Below are positions 43,149-52,271 of a DNA stretch of 64,000 nucleotides, one piece after another (position 1 is the stretch's first letter; the number at the start of each line of letters is the position of its first letter). The stretch is taken from contig JANJTM010000068.1 of assembly GCA_024711125.1 (NCBI GenBank), forward strand, positions 112,435 to 176,434. Reading direction: 5' to 3'. The stretch comes from Rhodothermales bacterium. GTDB lineage: Bacteria; Bacteroidota; Rhodothermia; Rhodothermales; UBA10348. The translations under genes and the position numbers were made by a program. Below the pieces are notes generated by a model. The model was not told where the DNA came from and ran no database searches. It worked only from the letters and a program-made list of their open reading frames with translations.

Positions 43149-46100
43149 GTGAGCCGTTCCGTCCTTCGGGCGATCCTTGTCACCGCCCTCCTCGTCGCCG
43201 TCATTCCGCAGAACGCCGCCGCCCAGCGCGGCCGCCGCGACGCCGCGAGTGCCGACACCGCCAAGACCGCCACCAAGGCCGAGCAGATTGCGAGGGCCGC
43301 CCGCAGCCTCAAATTCCGCGCGATCGGCCCGGCGGCGATCAGCGGGCGCATCCAGGACATCGCGATCCATCCGGGCGCGCCCAACACGTGGTACATCGCC
43401 GTCGCGAGCGGCGGGGTCTGGAAGACCGAAAACGCGGGCACGACCTGGGAGCCGATCATGGACGACGTCGGCTCGTACTCGTTCGGATGCGTCACGATCG
43501 ACCCCAACGACCCGAACGTGGTGTGGGTCGGCAGCGGCGAGAACAACATCCAGCGCAGCGTGAGCTGGGGCGACGGCGTCTACAAGTCGGTCGACGCCGG
43601 CCGCACCTGGAAGAACATGGGGCTCAAGGAGTCGGAGCACATCGCGAAGATCCTCGTCGACCCGAGGGACTCGGACGTGGTCTACGTCGCGGCGCAGGGT
43701 CCGCTCTGGCGGAAAGGCCCCGAGCGCGGTATCTACAAGACGACCGACGGAGGGGGGACGTGGACACAGATCCTGCCCGCCGTGAACGACTGGACGGGCG
43801 TCGCCGACCTCGTCATGGACCCGTCGAACCCCGACGTGCTGATCGCGTCGAGCTGGCAGCGCGCGCGGCGGCAGTGGACGCTCATCTCCGGCGGACCCGG
43901 CTCGAAACTCTGGCGCACCGAGGACGGCGGCGCGACGTGGACCGAGGCGAAAGGCATGCCCGGCGGCGACGTGGGGCGCATCGGTCTCGCGATCTCGCCG
44001 GTCGATCCGGACGTGGTGTATGCCATCGCGCAGACGAGCGGTGAATCAGGCGGATTCTTCCGCTCGACCAACAACGGGCGCACCTTCCGCAAGATGTCAG
44101 ACCGCATGACGAGCGGGAATTATTACCAGGAGCTGTTCGCCGACCCGGTACACGTCGACCGCGTGTACTCGGTCAACACGGTCACGGGCGTAACGAACGA
44201 CGGCGGCAGGACCTGGGAAAACGTGCCGCTCCAGTGGCGCCACGTCGACGACCACGTCGTCTGGGTGAATCCGCAGAACCCCGACCACCTGCTGATCGGA
44301 GGGGACGGCGGGCTCTACCAGTCGTGGGACCTCGGCCAGACGTGGGACTGGTTCCAGAACCTTCCGCTCGCGCAGTTCTACCGGGTCGAGGTCGATTCGC
44401 TGCGCCCGTACTACCGCATTTACGGCGGAACGCAGGACAACAATACGTTCGGAGGCCCCTCGAACCGGGGCACCTCGCGCGGCGCGCGCAACTCGGACTG
44501 GTTCCAGACGCAGGGCGGCGACGGCTTCGTGACGCGCGTCGACCCGACCGATCCGAACATCGTGTACAGCGAGTCGCAGCACGCCGGGATCAGCCGTTTC
44601 AACCTCTCGACCGGCGAGGACGTCTACATCCAGCCGATGGAGGAGCCGGGCGAGGACAAACTGCGTTGGCACTGGGATACGCCGATCGTGATATCGCCCC
44701 ATGACCCGGCGCGTCTCTACATCGCGGCGCAGCGCGTTTTTCGCTCGGACGACCGCGGATCGTCGTGGCGACCCGTCTCGGGCGACCTTTCGGCCGGCAT
44801 CGACCGCGACCGCCTGCGCATCATGGGCCGCGTCTGGTCGGTCGACGCCGTCGAGAAGAACGGCTCGACGTCGGAATACGGCGCCGTCGTGGCGCTCTCG
44901 GAATCGCCGCTTCGTGAGGGTCTGCTCTGGGCCGGAACGGATGACGGCGAGATCCACGTCACCGAGGACGGGGGCGGCACATGGCGGCGCATCGGCCCCG
45001 TGCCCGGAGTGCCGGACACGACCTTCGTCTACACGCTGAACCCGTCGCACTTCGACGCGAACACGGTCTACGCCTCGTGGGACCCGCACAAGGAAGGCGA
45101 TTTTCGCCCGTACGTGGCCGTTTCGAGGGATCTCGGACGCACCTGGAAACTCATCACCCACGGTCTTCCCGAGCGGGGAACGGCATGGACGATCAAGGAA
45201 GACCCCGAAATGCGGGGGCTCCTCTATGTCGGAACCGAGTACGGCATCTGGTTCTCGCCGGATGACGGCGCGTCGTGGGCCCGCCTGGGGAGCGGCGTTC
45301 CGACGATCCGCGTGATGGACCTCGCGATCCAGACCCAGGACGACGACCTCGTGCTCGGCACCTTCGGACGCGGGTTCTACGTGCTCGACGACCTCGAAAT
45401 CCTGCGGGCTCTCGTGCGCGATGCGGCGGTGCTCGACGCCCCGGCCGCCGTCCTGCCCGTGACCCGGGCGCCGCTCTTCGTGCCGGCCTCGCCCGACAAC
45501 GGATCCGAAGGTGCCCGCTTCTGGACCGCCGCCGACCGGCCGACCGGCGCGCAGATTTTCTACTGGCTCAAGGAGGCGCCGACGACCCGCAAGGCGCGCC
45601 GCCAGAAGGCCGAAGCCGCGCTGCAGAAGGAGGGCAAGGACACGTTCTACCCGCCCTGGGACTCGCTGGATGCGGAGGACAGGGAGGAAGCCCCCTCGAT
45701 GCTGCTCACGATCAAGGATGCCTCCGGCGCGGTCGTTCGGCGGCTCACGGGACCCGCCTCGTCGGGGCTTTCGCGCGTGGCGTGGGACCTGCGGTACCCG
45801 TCGCTGGCACCGGTCACCGGCGCGGCGGGTGGTGGGCGGCGTGGAGGCGGGGGATCGGGTCCGCTCGTGGCACCGGGCACGTACACCGTGTCGCTGGCGC
45901 TCGTGCACGATGGCGAAACGCGCGACCTCGGAGTCTCCGGGACGATCGAGGTGTACCCCATGCACGGCCCGCGGTCGGCGGAGGCGGTGGCGTTCCAGCT
46001 CGAGACGGCGGCCCTCATGCGCACGATGTACGGTGCCAACGCTGCCCTTACGGAGGCGAAGTCGCGCCTGGTGGCGCTTCGCGAGGCCGTCGGACGCGTT

Positions 46101-46433
46101 CCGGCCGACAATGCCGCGCTGCTCTCCGACCTCGACCGGCTGGAGGATGACCTCGACGCCGTCGGCGAGGAACTGAGCGGCGAACGCACGCGGGCTCCGC
46201 GCGGGCCGTCGCTCATGCAGCGCCTCTCGCGCTCGATGGGCTCGTGGAACGGCACCATCAACGAGGTCACCGGCCTGCAGCGTCGCCAGTTCGAGATCGT
46301 TTCCACGGCCTATCCGCCGATCCGCGACCGCATCGAGACGCTCGTCGGCGGGACGCTGCCGGCGCTCGAGGCGCGGGCCGAGGCGGCCGGGGCGCCGTGG
46401 ACTCCGGGGCGGAAGGTGCCGGGGCTGCGGTAG
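43149..46433 (+). CDS. VPS10/sortilin-like beta-propeller protein, exported
   Basis: A 1094-residue protein starting at a GTG (43149) that gives a signal peptide VSRSVLRAILVTALLVAVIPQ, cleavage near AAAQ. It contains many BNR/Asp-box repeats of the S/T-x-D-x-G-x-T-W type: NAGTTWEP, DAGRTWKN, DGGGTWTQ, DGGATWTE, NNGRTFRK, DGGRTWEN, DRGSSWRP, DLGRTWKL and DGASWARL. These form a large sortilin-like propeller (about residues 50-800). The C-terminus (about 800-1094) is charged and has Ig-like and helical parts (EVTGLQRRQFEIV). The family (glycosyl hydrolase BNR-like) is often annotated as surface glycosidase, but no catalytic pair is evident. Role unknown. Confidence 0.85.
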   Translation: MSRSVLRAILVTALLVAVIPQNAAAQRGRRDAASADTAKTATKAEQIARAARSLKFRAIGPAAISGRIQDIAIHPGAPNTWYIAVASGGVWKTENAGTTWEPIMDDVGSYSFGCVTIDPNDPNVVWVGSGENNIQRSVSWGDGVYKSVDAGRTWKNMGLKESEHIAKILVDPRDSDVVYVAAQGPLWRKGPERGIYKTTDGGGTWTQILPAVNDWTGVADLVMDPSNPDVLIASSWQRARRQWTLISGGPGSKLWRTEDGGATWTEAKGMPGGDVGRIGLAISPVDPDVVYAIAQTSGESGGFFRSTNNGRTFRKMSDRMTSGNYYQELFADPVHVDRVYSVNTVTGVTNDGGRTWENVPLQWRHVDDHVVWVNPQNPDHLLIGGDGGLYQSWDLGQTWDWFQNLPLAQFYRVEVDSLRPYYRIYGGTQDNNTFGGPSNRGTSRGARNSDWFQTQGGDGFVTRVDPTDPNIVYSESQHAGISRFNLSTGEDVYIQPMEEPGEDKLRWHWDTPIVISPHDPARLYIAAQRVFRSDDRGSSWRPVSGDLSAGIDRDRLRIMGRVWSVDAVEKNGSTSEYGAVVALSESPLREGLLWAGTDDGEIHVTEDGGGTWRRIGPVPGVPDTTFVYTLNPSHFDANTVYASWDPHKEGDFRPYVAVSRDLGRTWKLITHGLPERGTAWTIKEDPEMRGLLYVGTEYGIWFSPDDGASWARLGSGVPTIRVMDLAIQTQDDDLVLGTFGRGFYVLDDLEILRALVRDAAVLDAPAAVLPVTRAPLFVPASPDNGSEGARFWTAADRPTGAQIFYWLKEAPTTRKARRQKAEAALQKEGKDTFYPPWDSLDAEDREEAPSMLLTIKDASGAVVRRLTGPASSGLSRVAWDLRYPSLAPVTGAAGGGRRGGGGSGPLVAPGTYTVSLALVHDGETRDLGVSGTIEVYPMHGPRSAEAVAFQLETAALMRTMYGANAALTEAKSRLVALREAVGRVPADNAALLSDLDRLEDDLDAVGEELSGERTRAPRGPSLMQRLSRSMGSWNGTINEVTGLQRRQFEIVSTAYPPIRDRIETLVGGTLPALEARAEAAGAPWTPGRKVPGLR

Positions 46434-46463
46434 GAATTTCCGGGTCGGCACGCGCCGGTGCTG

Positions 46464-46527
46464 TTCTCCGCACGAAATGCGGAGAACGGACTTGTGCGTG
46501 CGGAGAATGGAGCCGATATTCTCCGCA
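46464..46527. promoter_or_regulatory. Array of four inverted operator boxes
   Basis: Two adjacent palindromes use the same half site. The first is TTCTCCGCA (46464-46472) with TGCGGAGAA (46478-46486). The second is TGCGGAGAAT (46499-46508) with ATTCTCCGCA (46518-46527), whose last base is the A of the Fic start codon. Such spacing fits binding of one or two dimers that would block both transcription and translation initiation. The Fic protein's own C-terminal winged helix is the likely ligand, but this is not shown. Confidence 0.7.
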
Positions 46528-47642
46528 TGAAGCGCGGAGTACAGTATATCTGGCAGGACCCGGTCTGGCCGGAGTTCCATTGGAATGCGGCCCGGTTGGG
46601 CACCGCGCTCGCCGAAACCCGGTTCCGCCAGGGACGATTGCTCGGACGCATGGAGCGGCTGGGCTTCGAACTCGGCGCGGCCGCCGAGTGGGTCGTGCGT
46701 ACGGACGAGGCCGTGCAGACGGCCTCCATCGAGGGCGAACATCTGGATCGCGACGAGGTGCGTTCTTCGGTGGCACGCCGCCTCGGCCTCGACCCGCCTC
46801 CCGGCCGCGCGCCCGGGCGGGCGGTAGACGGGCTGGTGGACGTCCTGTTCGATGCCACGAGCGATCTCGACGCACCCCTGACCGCCGGGCGACTGCACCG
46901 CTGGCATGGGTTACTCCTCGGCCCGGCTTCCCGCGTCGCCGTCGGGCGTTGGCGCGACGGCGCGTCGGGTCCGATGCAGGTCGTGTCCGGGCCCATGGGG
47001 CGCGAAACCGTGCATTTCGAGGCCGTTCCGGCCGACCGGGTGGCGGGCGAAATGGACCGATTCCTGGCATGGATCAACGCAGGCGGCGACGAGGATGCCC
47101 TGGTGCGGGCGGGCCTCGCACATCTCCGGTTCCTGACCATCCATCCGTATGAGGACGGGAACGGCCGTCTCGCCCGCGCCCTGTCGGAGCGCCTGCTCGC
47201 CGCGAGCGAGGGCACGTCCCGCCGTTTCTACTCGCTCAGCGACGCCGTGCGGCGCGACCGCGCCGGATACTACCGCGCACTGGAATGGGCGCAGAAGGGC
47301 AACCTGGACGTCACCGACTGGCTCCTCTGGTTTCTCGAGACCCTGCGCGTGGCTTTCCGACGCTCGGCCGCAATGCTCGAGGGCGTGGAACGTCGCGATG
47401 CCTTCTGGCGCCGTCATGCCGCGACACCCCTCAACGAACGGCAACTCCTCGTCCTCCGGCGCATGCTCGAAGACGACTTCGAGGGCTTCGTCACCTCCAC
47501 CAAATGGGCCCGGCTCGCCGGGGTGTCGCAGGACACGGCGAGCCGGGACATCCGCGAGCTGGTCGACCGGGGAATCCTGGCGCCGAACCCGGGAGGGGGG
47601 AGGTCGACGAGCTTCCGGGTGCTCAATTCACCCCGATCGTGA
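46527..47642 (+). CDS. Fic family protein with winged-helix C-terminus
   Basis: A 371-residue Fic-domain protein that would transfer AMP or another nucleotide to a target. An N-terminal Fic_N region begins VQYIWQDPVWPEFHW. An inhibitory-helix motif T-A-S-I-E-G (Thr65 to Gly70) matches class II auto-inhibited Fic proteins. The catalytic loop HPYEDGNGRLAR has its histidine at 206. The C-terminal ~70 residues (LNERQLLVLRRMLEDDFEGF, then SQDTASRDIRELVDRGIL) are a winged helix, as in Fic-DUF4172-like regulators. The ATG at 46527 is chosen because the upstream bases are the operator array; an ATG at 46458 would also be in frame. It overlaps the convergent phosphatase gene by 20 bp. Confidence 0.88.
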   Translation: MKRGVQYIWQDPVWPEFHWNAARLGTALAETRFRQGRLLGRMERLGFELGAAAEWVVRTDEAVQTASIEGEHLDRDEVRSSVARRLGLDPPPGRAPGRAVDGLVDVLFDATSDLDAPLTAGRLHRWHGLLLGPASRVAVGRWRDGASGPMQVVSGPMGRETVHFEAVPADRVAGEMDRFLAWINAGGDEDALVRAGLAHLRFLTIHPYEDGNGRLARALSERLLAASEGTSRRFYSLSDAVRRDRAGYYRALEWAQKGNLDVTDWLLWFLETLRVAFRRSAAMLEGVERRDAFWRRHAATPLNERQLLVLRRMLEDDFEGFVTSTKWARLAGVSQDTASRDIRELVDRGILAPNPGGGRSTSFRVLNSPRS

Positions 47643-48699
47643 ATCGCGCCGATACGCCGACGTGATCGGAGGGATAGATGCCCCCGGCCGTCGTCGAGGT
47701 CTGCGTGCCGTGCAACTCGGCTTTTTCGGCCTTCATCGGGACCTCCGTCGACGGTCTGAACAGCACGAGGTCGACGCGTTCGTCCGGCTGGCGCAGCCCC
47801 GATACCAGGCTGGTGTGGAAGCAGCAGGTCGCTCCCGCCGCGCCGCGCATGGATTCGAGCCAGGCATCGCGCAGACCCGCGCTCTTGAGCATGAGGTAGG
47901 ATGCCCCGTCGGCAGCCCGCGAATTCAGGTCGCCGACCACGATCGCCGCGCCGCTTCCGGCCGCTTCGATAAGCTCCGCGGCCTGGGCCTGCTGGATCGG
48001 CAGGATCAGCGGGTTGGATGCGGGTTCGAGGTGCGAACTCACGAAGCGGAACGTAGAGCCCTCGACGGTCGCATCGAAGGCCACGTACCCGCGGGGAATC
48101 TCGATGGGGGCGCCTATGGGCATCGGAACGGGCAGCTTGGCCTCGAAATTTGCGGTGACCACGTTTGCCGTCGTAACCCGCGACGAGACCAGGACGGCGT
48201 CGTAGTCGGTCATGCGTACATCGTCGAAGGCCGGGGGGGACATCGCGGTGATCAGCGGAAGCTCCACGTCCGCGTCCTGGACCACGCCCACGACGCGGTA
48301 GTCGAGACCGCGCTCCTCGAGCGCATCGAGGAGGATCTCCAGGTAGTCCCAGGCGACCTGCGTGGCGGGAATCGTTCCGCCCACGACGACGTCACCGGGG
48401 GACTGTACGCGGAAGGTGGTGATTTCCTGCAGTCCGACGATGTCGGGTTTCGCCGCCTCGATCTCGTCGGCGAGCGCTTCGGCTCGCCGCGTGAAGTCGG
48501 TGGCGTGGAGTTCCTGCCATGCGACGAGAATTCGCCCGACGAGATCCTCGCCGTCCGTGGCGGCCATTACGGCATCGACGTCGGTTCCGACGTAGACGTT
48601 GCGGGTCATCACGGTCAGGCGCGTCGAGCCGTCGTCCGGGTCGCATGCGCCGGCGGCAAGGGCGATTACGAGGAGGAGGGCGGTTGCGGTCGTTTTCAT
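47623..48699 (-). CDS. Endonuclease/exonuclease/phosphatase-family lipoprotein
   Basis: A 358-residue lipoprotein (LAAGACDP, lipobox Cys19). The EEP fold is shown by MTRNVYVG (metal-binding Asn), KPDIVGLQEITTF (catalytic Glu), VSSHLEPA, VVGDLNSR (Asp and Asn) and the C-terminal YPSDHVGVSA (Asp-His). It would cleave phosphodiesters, for example in extracellular DNA, lipids or nucleotides, at the outer membrane. The ATG at 48699 gives the signal. Substrate unknown. Confidence 0.85.
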   Translation of the reverse strand: MKTTATALLLVIALAAGACDPDDGSTRLTVMTRNVYVGTDVDAVMAATDGEDLVGRILVAWQELHATDFTRRAEALADEIEAAKPDIVGLQEITTFRVQSPGDVVVGGTIPATQVAWDYLEILLDALEERGLDYRVVGVVQDADVELPLITAMSPPAFDDVRMTDYDAVLVSSRVTTANVVTANFEAKLPVPMPIGAPIEIPRGYVAFDATVEGSTFRFVSSHLEPASNPLILPIQQAQAAELIEAAGSGAAIVVGDLNSRAADGASYLMLKSAGLRDAWLESMRGAAGATCCFHTSLVSGLRQPDERVDLVLFRPSTEVPMKAEKAELHGTQTSTTAGGIYPSDHVGVSARFTIGVN

Positions 48700-48938
48700 G
48701 GGGGTACCTCGGGTCGGTTCGGGTTGTGGGGGTTGGTTCGGGTTCACGATGCAAGGATCGAGGCCCCGACACCCGCCGAACCGGACATCCGGACCCGGCG
48801 CCCGTGACGGATCGCGCTATTGACACGGTCGGATGCGTTCCCGTCCTTGCACGGCGTGATGCCGGGCCACCATGGGGCGCCGGGTCGGAGCAGGGCCGCA
48901 GGATCGGTTCCGACCGCGTTCCCGAAACGGGCACAACC

Positions 48939-51179
48939 ATGCGCGCAGCGCTGCGACGTCTGCAGGACGATTGGGTCGAACTCGACGGGGCCGAGCGCGA
49001 CCCCGGATTCCGGGACCTGGTCGCCGACCTTACGGGGCGTGGAATGCGTGCGGCCGGTCTTGCGGGGCTGATCGCGCTTTCCCTGTACCTGCTCTCGTAC
49101 GTGCTCTCGGGTCGGGAATTGTCGTTCGACTGGGCCGACAAGACCCGGATCGTGCTCTGGGACAAGCTGCTCATCGCCGCCGTCATGAGCGCCTTCCTGT
49201 GGCTCGCGGGGCGACCGGGGGGAAGGCGATTCGGACGCGAACTGGTCGCCGTGGCCGCCGTCCTGGTGTGCCTGGCCTCGGTCCTCGACGATCGCATGAA
49301 CCGGGACGTCACCTTCTCGTCGGCGTGGTTCGTGCTCAGCCTTTTCGTTGCCGCGGGCGCGGTACCGCTGAAACCCCGGCAGATCGCGCTCCTGTGCGCG
49401 GTGCTCTTCGGGACGCTGGTCATCCCCGTCGCGACGGCCCCGGAGGCGGTGAGCGGCGGTTCCCTGCGAACGCAGGCGGTCTTCTTCGCGGCCGTATCCG
49501 TGTTCGTGTTCGCGATTTCCGTTTCGCTTTACCGGGCCCGGTATCGCCTGTACCAGGCCGATCGGCGAAACCGCCAACTGGCCGAGGAAAACGCGGCGAA
49601 AGCGGATCGCATCGAGCAGGTCGAGGCGCTCAAGTCCCGGTTCTTCGCCGGCATCACGCACGATCTGCGCACTCCGCTGTCGCTGATCAAGGGACCCCTG
49701 GACGACACCCTCGGGCCGCACCTCGAGGAGCTTCCGCCGACGCTCCGGGCGCCGCTCGAGATCGCGCGGCGCAACGCGGCTCATCTCGGGGACCTGGCGG
49801 ATGACCTGCTCGACCTCGGGCACATCGACTCGGGCAAGCTCGTCCTGCGGCGCGCGCCGTACGACCTCGCGGATGCCTGCGCGCGGTACGTCGTGGACCT
49901 TCAGCCGCTCGCCGAGCGGCACGGGGTGACGCTGACGTTTGCGGCCCGTGGCCCCCGGACGACGTGCGAGTTCGACCCGGACCGCATGCAGCAGGTCGTC
50001 GCGAACCTGGTCTCGAACGCGGTCCGGTACACGCCGCCCGGGGGCACGGTAACCGTTTCCGTGGGCCCGGGAGATGCCGGCCGCCTGCGTCTCGACGTGC
50101 GGGATGACGGCCCCGGAATTCCCGAGGGCATCCGCGATACCCTTTTCGAACGGTTCACGCAAGGCCGCGAAGGGCACGCCCGGACCGGCTTCGGCCTCGG
50201 GCTTGCCATTGCGCGGGAGTTCGTGGTGCTGCACGGGGGCACGATCGAGGTCGCCGAAACGGGCCCGGAGGGCACGGTTTTCCGCGTGGAGCTGCCCGCG
50301 GCGTCGGCCGAGCCGCTTCCGATCCCGGACCGGCACCGGCTCCGCGTGCCCGCGGCGCTTCCCGCGGCGCGTGAGGACGCGGCGCCGGATCCCGGCGGGG
50401 AGGACCCCGGGTCGGCCCTTCCGTTCATCGTCGTGGCCGACGACAACCCCGACATGCGGGCCTACCTCCGGCTGCACCTCGAGGGGCGATACCGCATCGC
50501 CGAGGCCGCGTCCGGCGAGCAGGCGCTCGCGCTCGTCCGCGCCGAGAGACCGGACCTCGTCCTCTCTGACGTGGTGATGCCCGGAATGGACGGAATCGAA
50601 CTGTGCCGCTCGATCCGTTCCGACCCGGAGCGCCACACGGTCCCGATCGTGCTGCTCACCGCCGGCGGGGACGCGGCGACGCGCGTGCGGGGACTGGCCG
50701 CCGGGGCCGACGACTTCCTGCAGAAACCCTTCGACGCCGAGGCGCTGCTGGCGCGGCTCGAGAACCTGGTCGAGCTGCGCAAGCTGCTCTCGACCGGTGC
50801 CCCGTACGGCTCGATCGCGGTCGCGCCCACCCAGGTCCACGTGACCTCGACGGCCGCGCGCTTCGTGGAGCAGGTGAAGGCCATCGTCGAGGCCCACTTG
50901 GCCGACTCGAACTTCGGCGTGGAGTGGCTCGCCGACGAGGTCGCGATCAGCCCCCGGCAACTCCAGCGCAGGCTGCGCGACGCCACCCGGCTCTCGGCGG
51001 CCGGATTCATCCGCTGGATGCGGCTCGGCCGGGCGGCCCAGCTGCTCGCGTCCGGCGCCCGGAACGTCTCCGAGGCCGCGTACGACGTCGGGTTCCACGA
51101 CGCCGACCACTTCGCCCAGCTGTTCAAGCAGGCCTACGGGGTATCTCCGTCGGAATACGCACGCGGAACTCGGGCCTGA
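48939..51179 (+). CDS. Hybrid histidine kinase with receiver and AraC output
   Basis: A 746-residue one-protein signalling system. The N-terminal ~200 residues contain several hydrophobic helices (including AGLIALSLYLLSYVL and FFAAVSVFVFAISV), forming a membrane sensor. Then come a short coiled coil, the H-box FFAGITHDLRTPLSL (His241), an HATPase domain (DDGPGIP and TGFGLGLAIA), a receiver domain (Asp544 in LSDVVMPGMDG) and an AraC-type helix-turn-helix (about residues 640-746, ending EAAYDVGFHDADHFAQLFKQ with GVSPSEY). Such proteins often control polysaccharide or surface-metabolism genes in Bacteroidota. It lies 120 nt upstream of, and in the same direction as, the lipid-type operon and is its likely regulator; that is inferred. 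Confidence 0.92.
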   Translation: MRAALRRLQDDWVELDGAERDPGFRDLVADLTGRGMRAAGLAGLIALSLYLLSYVLSGRELSFDWADKTRIVLWDKLLIAAVMSAFLWLAGRPGGRRFGRELVAVAAVLVCLASVLDDRMNRDVTFSSAWFVLSLFVAAGAVPLKPRQIALLCAVLFGTLVIPVATAPEAVSGGSLRTQAVFFAAVSVFVFAISVSLYRARYRLYQADRRNRQLAEENAAKADRIEQVEALKSRFFAGITHDLRTPLSLIKGPLDDTLGPHLEELPPTLRAPLEIARRNAAHLGDLADDLLDLGHIDSGKLVLRRAPYDLADACARYVVDLQPLAERHGVTLTFAARGPRTTCEFDPDRMQQVVANLVSNAVRYTPPGGTVTVSVGPGDAGRLRLDVRDDGPGIPEGIRDTLFERFTQGREGHARTGFGLGLAIAREFVVLHGGTIEVAETGPEGTVFRVELPAASAEPLPIPDRHRLRVPAALPAAREDAAPDPGGEDPGSALPFIVVADDNPDMRAYLRLHLEGRYRIAEAASGEQALALVRAERPDLVLSDVVMPGMDGIELCRSIRSDPERHTVPIVLLTAGGDAATRVRGLAAGADDFLQKPFDAEALLARLENLVELRKLLSTGAPYGSIAVAPTQVHVTSTAARFVEQVKAIVEAHLADSNFGVEWLADEVAISPRQLQRRLRDATRLSAAGFIRWMRLGRAAQLLASGARNVSEAAYDVGFHDADHFAQLFKQAYGVSPSEYARGTRA

Positions 51180-51299
51180 TCCGCCGCGGTCGGGCGAAGC
51201 GGGAGACCCGGGCGGGTGTCCGTTTCCGGGGGTGGGGATGACCCACGCGGCCGGTTTCGAGGCCGCGACCTTTCTGCCGGGAACACAGACCACCCGGCC

Positions 51300-52271
51300 A
51301 TGCACCGCGCCATCACTCCCTCGAGCCCCGCCTTCTGGAGCGCCTACCGCATCCAGATGCGCCCGTACCTCCTCTTCGTCTCGGGAATCGCGGGGTGGAC
51401 GGGCATCGCGTTCGCCGGCGACCTCGCGGCGCCGCGTCTCGCGGCCGCCTTCGCCGCGTGCTTCCTGGGATACGGGTTCGGACAGGCGCTCACCGACTGC
51501 TTCCAGAAGGACACCGACGCCCTGTCGTCCTCGTACCGGCCCCTCGTGCGCGGAGAGCTCAGCACCCGGGACGTATTCGTCGTCTCGATCGGCGGTCTGA
51601 CCGTCTGCACGCTCCTCCTCGCGCTCGCCAACCCGCACACGCTGCCGGTGGCGTCGGGCGCGGTGCTGGGCCTCCTGTCGTATACCTGGTTCAAACGGCG
51701 CTGGTGGGGCGGTCCGCCGTGCAACGCGGCGGTGGTCGCGCTGCTCGTGCCGGTCGGTGCGTTGGCCGCGATACCGGGGTCGACCCCCGCGTCGATCCTG
51801 GCGCACCCCGGCCTGCCGGCGGCCGTCAGCGCGGCCTTTTTCGGGTACGCCCACTTCGTCCTGACCGGCTACTTCAAGGACGTCGAGGCCGACCGTGCGA
51901 CGGGGTACGACACCCTTCCGGTCCGGTTCGGAAGGACTGCGGCCGCCTGGGTCGCCGACGCAACGGCGGTCACAGCCGTCCTATCGGCGTCGGCATCGGT
52001 CCACGCCGTCGCCACCGGCACGGCACTTCCGCTCGCCGGACTGCTCCTGGTCGCCGGCGCCGCGGCCTTCGGGCTCTCGTCGGTGCGGCTGCACCGCGTG
52101 AAGACGGACCGCGACGCCTTCCGCTCGATCGTACCCGGCCTGCACGGTTTCCTGCTCACGCTGGGGGCCGTCATCGTGGCCCATCACCCGGCCTGGATTG
52201 CCGGCCTGGCCCTGTTCCACGGCCTGTTCGTGCGCACGCTGGCGCGCCGGCCCGAAATCTCGCAGGTGTGA
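51300..52271 (+). CDS. UbiA-family prenyltransferase
   Basis: A 323-residue membrane protein with about eight or nine helices. The UbiA family aspartate motifs are visible as TDCFQKDTDALSSSYRP (D..xxxD) and GYFKDVEADRATGYDT (D-x-E-x-D). These enzymes transfer a prenyl chain from a prenyl diphosphate to an acceptor. The acceptor here is unknown; the context (lipid kinase, oxoamine synthase, BtaA-like) suggests a lipid or amino compound rather than a quinone. An ATG at 51300 is chosen. The stop overlaps the next start (TGATG). Confidence 0.87.
   Translation: MHRAITPSSPAFWSAYRIQMRPYLLFVSGIAGWTGIAFAGDLAAPRLAAAFAACFLGYGFGQALTDCFQKDTDALSSSYRPLVRGELSTRDVFVVSIGGLTVCTLLLALANPHTLPVASGAVLGLLSYTWFKRRWWGGPPCNAAVVALLVPVGALAAIPGSTPASILAHPGLPAAVSAAFFGYAHFVLTGYFKDVEADRATGYDTLPVRFGRTAAAWVADATAVTAVLSASASVHAVATGTALPLAGLLLVAGAAAFGLSSVRLHRVKTDRDAFRSIVPGLHGFLLTLGAVIVAHHPAWIAGLALFHGLFVRTLARRPEISQV

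Noticed and set aside
44097..46907. Long minus-strand frame opposite the sortilin-like gene
   Set aside because: Reverse shadow of the propeller gene; the plus frame has nine Asp-box motifs in phase.
48744..51854. Long minus-strand frame opposite the hybrid kinase
   Set aside because: Shadow; the plus frame has complete kinase, receiver and AraC motifs.
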